Shown in pieces: positions 6,493 to 8,935 of a stretch of 8,935 bases of DNA. The notes beneath the pieces were generated by a model. The model had not been told where the DNA came from. It was given only the letters and a program-made list of their open reading frames with translations, and did not search any database. Every line of letters begins with the position of its first letter. Within the stretch, counting starts at the first letter, position 1. The DNA is from Alphaproteobacteria bacterium. GTDB lineage: Bacteria > Pseudomonadota > Alphaproteobacteria > DSM-16000 > Inquilinaceae. The translations under genes were made by a program, and so were the position numbers. The stretch covers positions 1 to 8,935 of the forward strand of contig JAJUFW010000087.1 in assembly GCA_029263555.1 (NCBI GenBank), read 5' to 3'.

Positions 6493-7098
6493 TCAGCCCT
6501 GCCGGGCTGCGGTTATCCGTCCGCGTAGCGTTTCGAGAAGCGGCTCGATCCGGCCGCCGTTGCGCTGAATGACGGCGCCGAACTCGTTGCGCTGGGTGAC
6601 CGCCATGCTCACGCCTTCGATGCTGACATCGATGATTCGGAACTGGCCGTTACGCTCCCGCACCCGCCATGCGACCTGGATGGGCGGACCCGCGGGACGG
6701 ACGATCTGGCTCTGGACCATGGTGTCCCCTTCGCCTTCGCCACGGCTGCCCAATACGCGGAACGTCTCCCCGGAATATTCCGTGAAGCGCCGGGCATAGG
6801 TCTCGACCACCATGTTCTCGAACAATTCGAGATATTCCTGCTGCTGTTCCCGGCTGGCGGTTCGCCAGTACCGCCCCAGCACGAACCGGCCGATGGTCGG
6901 AATGTCGAAGCTTTCGCGGAAAAGCGTGCGGAACTGCGCGACGGCCCGATCGGCATCAAGATCGGGTTCGTTCAGGATCTCGACCGCGCGTTGGCCGAGA
7001 CCCTCGATGAAGGATTGGGCCTGCGCGGGATCCGCCGCGCGGACCGGCGCGGCGGCAACGAGCAGGAGCCCGATCAAGGCCGTTGCCAGCGATTTCAT
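6493..7098 (-). CDS. mlaC: Periplasmic phospholipid-binding protein MlaC
   Basis: MlaC shuttles phospholipids through the periplasm between the outer-membrane MlaA complex and the inner-membrane MlaFEDB ABC transporter. The 201-residue product starts with a signal peptide (MKSLATALIGLLLVAAAPVRA, cleavage expected after Ala21, VRA-AD). The mature domain shows MlaC-family features: FRESFDIPTIGRFVLGRYWR at about residues 61-80, EYLELFENMVVETYARRF at about 88-105, then WRVRERNGQFRIIDVSIEGVS, with a tail expected to close the lipid pocket. Length fits the family (about 210). A related family, HpnM of hopanoid loci, cannot be excluded from sequence alone, but the neighbouring mlaA favours MlaC. The ATG lies 14 bases after the mlaA stop and has AGGA before it, so the two genes form an operon. 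CAGCCC/GGGCTG (6494-6509) forms a hairpin over the stop codon, without a T-run. Confidence 0.88.
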   Translation of the reverse strand: MKSLATALIGLLLVAAAPVRAADPAQAQSFIEGLGQRAVEILNEPDLDADRAVAQFRTLFRESFDIPTIGRFVLGRYWRTASREQQQEYLELFENMVVETYARRFTEYSGETFRVLGSRGEGEGDTMVQSQIVRPAGPPIQVAWRVRERNGQFRIIDVSIEGVSMAVTQRNEFGAVIQRNGGRIEPLLETLRGRITAARQG

Positions 7099-7112
7099 GG
7101 GAGATCCTGTCG

Positions 7113-7970
7113 CTATTCCGATGCCACGGGGATGGCTGAGCCCGGCACGCCCTGCTCGGCGCTGCCGTCGTCGATGACGGGGGCCCCTTCGTCCTCGGGG
7201 ATGTCTTCGAAGTCCGGGATGTCGGGCATGGCCTCGGCTCCCGCACCGTCCCCGATCTGATTTAGCCGGTACTGGCGATACAGGCTGCGGGTCGTCGCAT
7301 AATAATCGATCGAACTGCGCTTCAGCTCGTCCGTCGCCTCCAGCGTCTGCTGGCGGAGATCGACGACGGTCGCGCCTGCCCGGGCATAGTTGAACCCGTC
7401 CGTCGCGGCGTACCCGACCGGATCGGCGAAGACGTCGGTCGCAAAGCCGACGGCGTCGCGCGGGTTGCTCGGGCCCAGGATCGGCAGGACCAGATAGGGG
7501 CCTTCGCCCACGCCCCAGCGGGCCAGGGTCTGGCCGAAATCCTCGCTCTGGTATTCCTTCTGCGCGTAGGACGCGATGTCGATGAAGCCGCCCAGGCCGA
7601 GCGTGGTGTTGAGGAACAGCCGGCTTGCGGCGACCTCAGCCCCCTCCCAGTCGCCCTGGAGCAGCTCGTTGGCCAGGATGATCGGGGTGCGGAGGTTGCG
7701 CAGGAAATTGGTGATGCCCTGCTGGATGCCTTCGGGGACAAAGGTGTCGTAGGTCACGGCGACCGGTCGGATGACGACCGTGTCGACGGCCTCATTGAAG
7801 GCGAAGACGACGCGGTTCGCCGGTTCGAACGGGTCGTTCACGTCATCGACCGTGCTCAGCTGCCCTTCGGTGCTGGCTGCGCACGCGCTGAGCGCGATGC
7901 CTGTTGCCGCGGCCGCAATTGCGCGGAACAGCCTGCCTGTCCCGTTCATCTGTTCTTTGCTGGACGTCAT
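7113..7970 (-). CDS. mlaA: Outer-membrane lipoprotein MlaA (VacJ family)
   Basis: MlaA is a ring-shaped outer-membrane lipoprotein that removes phospholipids mislocalised to the outer leaflet and passes them to MlaC. The 285-residue product has a lipoprotein signal with lipobox LSAC (Cys30), followed by AAS, with no Asp at +2, which is compatible with outer-membrane sorting. Family motifs occur in order: VNDPFEPANRVVFAFNE, NFLRNLRTPIILANELLQGD, RLFLNTTLGLGGFIDIA, DFGQTLARWGVGEGPYLVLP and LGPSNPRDAVG. The last 45 or so residues are an acidic, Pro-rich tail (PDIPDFEDIPEDEGAP) beyond the conserved domain; E. coli MlaA has 251 residues. I chose the ATG at 7970, which has GGGGA five bases upstream. 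The ATG at 7949 (seven codons later, Cys23) is a fair alternative, while the open frame continuing to 8219 has no signal-peptide logic. mlaC follows after 14 bases. Confidence 0.93.
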   Translation of the reverse strand: MTSSKEQMNGTGRLFRAIAAAATGIALSACAASTEGQLSTVDDVNDPFEPANRVVFAFNEAVDTVVIRPVAVTYDTFVPEGIQQGITNFLRNLRTPIILANELLQGDWEGAEVAASRLFLNTTLGLGGFIDIASYAQKEYQSEDFGQTLARWGVGEGPYLVLPILGPSNPRDAVGFATDVFADPVGYAATDGFNYARAGATVVDLRQQTLEATDELKRSSIDYYATTRSLYRQYRLNQIGDGAGAEAMPDIPDFEDIPEDEGAPVIDDGSAEQGVPGSAIPVASE

Positions 7971-8016
7971 CCTGTCCCCAACACGAAATCGTCGCGCGGA
8001 ATACCGCATCCGTCCT

Positions 8017-8035
8017 GCGGCAGCATTGCTGCCGC
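8017..8035. promoter_or_regulatory. 19-bp palindrome in the presumed mlaA leader
   Basis: GCGGCAGCA (8017-8025), one central T, and TGCTGCCGC (8027-8035) form perfect 9-base arms 47-65 bases upstream of the mlaA ATG. As DNA this could be an operator; as RNA it would fold into a strong leader hairpin. No T-run follows on the minus strand, so it is not a standard terminator. Confidence 0.4.
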
Positions 8036-8085
8036 CCCGGCGCTGCCGAGAAACCCTGGGCGGGCGCGACGAACAACCGTCACGT

Positions 8086-8091
8086 AGCATA
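8086..8091 (-). promoter_or_regulatory. mlaA: Possible -10 element of mlaA
   Basis: On the minus strand TATGCT resembles a -10 hexamer and would start transcription about 110 bases before the mlaA ATG, placing the 19-bp palindrome in the leader. A matching -35 at 16-18 bases is not evident; the nearest TTG-containing hexamer is 20 bases away. Confidence 0.2.
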
Positions 8092-8220
8092 GGGGATTTT
8101 CGGAAGCCAGCGAGCAAGCAAATCGCTCCGCAGCGCGACGCGGAACATGTTGCTGATTTGTCACAAACCGATCCGTCGGAGGCCGCATTGTTTGGGGAGT
8201 CGGGCCGCCGGAATGTCATA

Positions 8221-8235
8221 AAGCGGCATCCGCTT
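8221..8235. repeat. Short perfect inverted repeat
   Basis: AAGCGG, CAT, CCGCTT form perfect 6-base arms, 24 bases left of the 18-bp AT-rich palindrome. This may be a second regulatory half or chance. No T-run supports a terminator on either strand. Confidence 0.25.
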
Positions 8236-8258
8236 GCTTGAACGAGACCTCATCACCG

Positions 8259-8276
8259 TATAAAGATATCTTTATA
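8259..8276. promoter_or_regulatory. Perfect 18-bp palindrome, candidate SahR-type operator
   Basis: TATAAAGATATCTTTATA is perfectly self-complementary and strikingly AT-rich in a GC-rich genome. It lies 74 bases before the start of a gene encoding an ArsR-type DNA-binding domain, a natural place for autoregulation. As I recall, operators of SahR, an ArsR-family regulator of the methionine/S-adenosylhomocysteine cycle in Proteobacteria, are AT-rich palindromes of this AAAGATATCTTT type. The palindrome ends just upstream of a weak -35/-10 candidate (8283-8288 and 8306-8311). Confidence 0.6.
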
Positions 8277-8349
8277 TATCGCTTCAGCGCGCGGCCGAGG
8301 TCTGCTACGCTGTCGAGATATGGTCGAGTCGTAGAGGAGATGCGGAGCG

Positions 8350-8935
8350 ATGGAGGTGCTGCTTCAGGGGCTGAAGGCTGCAGGCGAAGCGACCCGTGTC
8401 CGCATCCTGGCGCTCTGCGCCCATGGCGAGCTGTCGGTCAGCGACCTCACCCAGATCCTCGGGCAGAGCCAGCCGCGCGTGTCCCGTCACCTGAAGCTGC
8501 TGTGCGACGCCGGCCTGCTGGACCGGTTCCGGGAGGGAACCTACGCCTATTTCCGCCTGGCGGAGCGCGGGCCGGGCCACGACCTCGCCCGCACGGTGGT
8601 CGATCTCATTCCGGCGGACGATCCCGTCCTGGCCCTCGATCTCGAGCGGCTTGCCAATATCAAGAACGCCCGCGCCCGTAGGGCTGCCGCCTATTTCACC
8701 GAGAACGCCGCACGCTGGGACGAGATCCGGGCGCTGCACATCGCCGACAGCGAGGTGGAACGCACACTTTTCGGCCTGCTTCCGCGCGGCGGGATCGAGA
8801 GCCTGCTCGACCTCGGCACCGGGACGGGGCGGATGCTCGCCGTCATGGCTCCGGCGGCGCAGCGCCTGGTCGGGATCGATCTTTCCCGCGAGATGCTGGA
8901 TGTCGCCCGCGCAAATCTGGAGCGGGCGGGCCTCA
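8350..8935 (+). CDS. ArsR-family regulator fused to SAM-dependent methyltransferase (3' truncated by window edge)
   Basis: The frame stays open from the ATG at 8350 to the window end (195 codons). A TAG at 8332-8334 blocks upstream extension, and AGAGGAG (8333-8339) precedes the ATG by ten bases. Residues 1-70 form a winged helix-turn-helix of ArsR type: the HTH spans about 29-51 (SVSDLTQILGQSQPRVSRHLKLL) and the wing follows (GLLDRFREGTYAYFRL). Where metal-sensing ArsR proteins have ELCVCDL, this protein has ELSVSDL, so the canonical metal-thiolate site is absent. A linker containing RARRAAAYFTENAARWDEIR leads to a class I methyltransferase fold, with motif I LLDLGTGTG at 152-160 and acidic Asp177 in VGIDLS (SAM ribose contact). 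Comparable fusions in alphaproteobacteria often neighbour metF or other methionine-cycle genes, which would lie beyond the window. A SAM/SAH-responsive role like SahR is inferred. It is transcribed divergently from mlaA, with a perfect palindrome upstream. Confidence 0.92.
   Translation, partial: MEVLLQGLKAAGEATRVRILALCAHGELSVSDLTQILGQSQPRVSRHLKLLCDAGLLDRFREGTYAYFRLAERGPGHDLARTVVDLIPADDPVLALDLERLANIKNARARRAAAYFTENAARWDEIRALHIADSEVERTLFGLLPRGGIESLLDLGTGTGRMLAVMAPAAQRLVGIDLSREMLDVARANLERAGL

Larger units (their letters stand above)
7971..8349. other. Divergent intergenic region between mlaA and the ArsR-methyltransferase gene
   Basis: I see no supportable gene in these 379 bases. The mlaA side holds a 19-bp palindrome (8017-8035), a small GCGG-AATA-CCGC hairpin around 7995-8006, and a possible minus-strand -10 (8086-8091). 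The right side holds a 15-base hairpin (8221-8235) and the perfect 18-bp AT-rich palindrome at 8259-8276. The two regulatory zones are well separated, so the genes probably have independent promoters. Confidence 0.6.

Noticed and set aside
6494..6509. CAGCCC-TGCC-GGGCTG hairpin at the end of mlaC as a terminator
   Set aside because: It overlaps the mlaC stop codon and is not followed by a T-run on the minus strand, so it does not qualify as an intrinsic terminator.
7971..8219. N-terminal extension of mlaA to 8219
   Set aside because: It would bury the lipoprotein signal about 80 residues inside the protein and translate through the 19-bp palindrome. The ATG at 7970 gives a normal lipobox at Cys30.
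8238..8681. 147-codon plus-strand frame overlapping the ArsR-methyltransferase gene
   Set aside because: It is out of frame with the winged-helix protein starting at 8350, passes through the palindrome and is rich in Arg, Pro and Gly without motifs. The 8350 frame, which runs off the window, is the real gene.

Overview
The window looks like a GC-rich (estimated mid-60s % GC, not computed) Gram-negative chromosome, most likely an alphaproteobacterium of Rhodospirillales type. The support is the combination of MinD/MinE, an MlaA lipoprotein paired with an MlaC protein, an ExoD-family membrane protein, an EttA-type ABC-F ATPase, and an ArsR-type regulator fused to a methyltransferase. Taxonomy is inferred from gene content only. 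I see no insertion sequences, prophage genes, CRISPR arrays, tRNA or rRNA. This is housekeeping chromosome rather than an accessory island.

Layout: (1) 1-803, the 3' part of minD and complete minE, overlapping by 4 bases, on the plus strand. (2) 989-2557, a minus-strand MHS-type MFS transporter, ending in a minus-strand hairpin-plus-T-run terminator at 903-933. (3) 2558-3080, a 523-base intergenic region with palindromes, repeats and hairpins. It serves the divergent transporter (minus) and ppk2 (plus). (4) 3081-6453, three plus-strand genes: a single-domain polyphosphate kinase 2, ettA, and an exoD-like gene. (5) 6493-7970, minus-strand mlaA followed by mlaC, convergent with exoD. (6) 7971-8349, a divergent regulatory region with a 19-bp palindrome in the presumed mlaA leader and a perfect 18-bp AT-rich palindrome before the next gene. 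(7) 8350 to the window end, the 5' part of an ArsR-methyltransferase fusion that resembles regulators of the methionine/SAM cycle.

Functional themes: MinD/MinE place the division site. MlaA and MlaC belong to retrograde phospholipid transport that keeps the outer membrane asymmetric. PPK2 (polyphosphate-driven nucleotide phosphorylation) and EttA (energy-sensitive gating of translation) both respond to nucleotide energy charge and are neighbours on one strand. Whether they are co-transcribed is not established.

I found no convincing undescribed multi-gene system. The best leads are regulatory: the AT-rich palindrome in front of the ArsR-methyltransferase gene, the nested palindrome in front of the transporter, the palindrome in the mlaA leader, and the structured ppk2 leader. 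Among proteins, the ArsR domain with serines at its canonical metal-binding cysteine positions and the PPK2 that matches one catalytic half of a PAP-type enzyme deserve attention.
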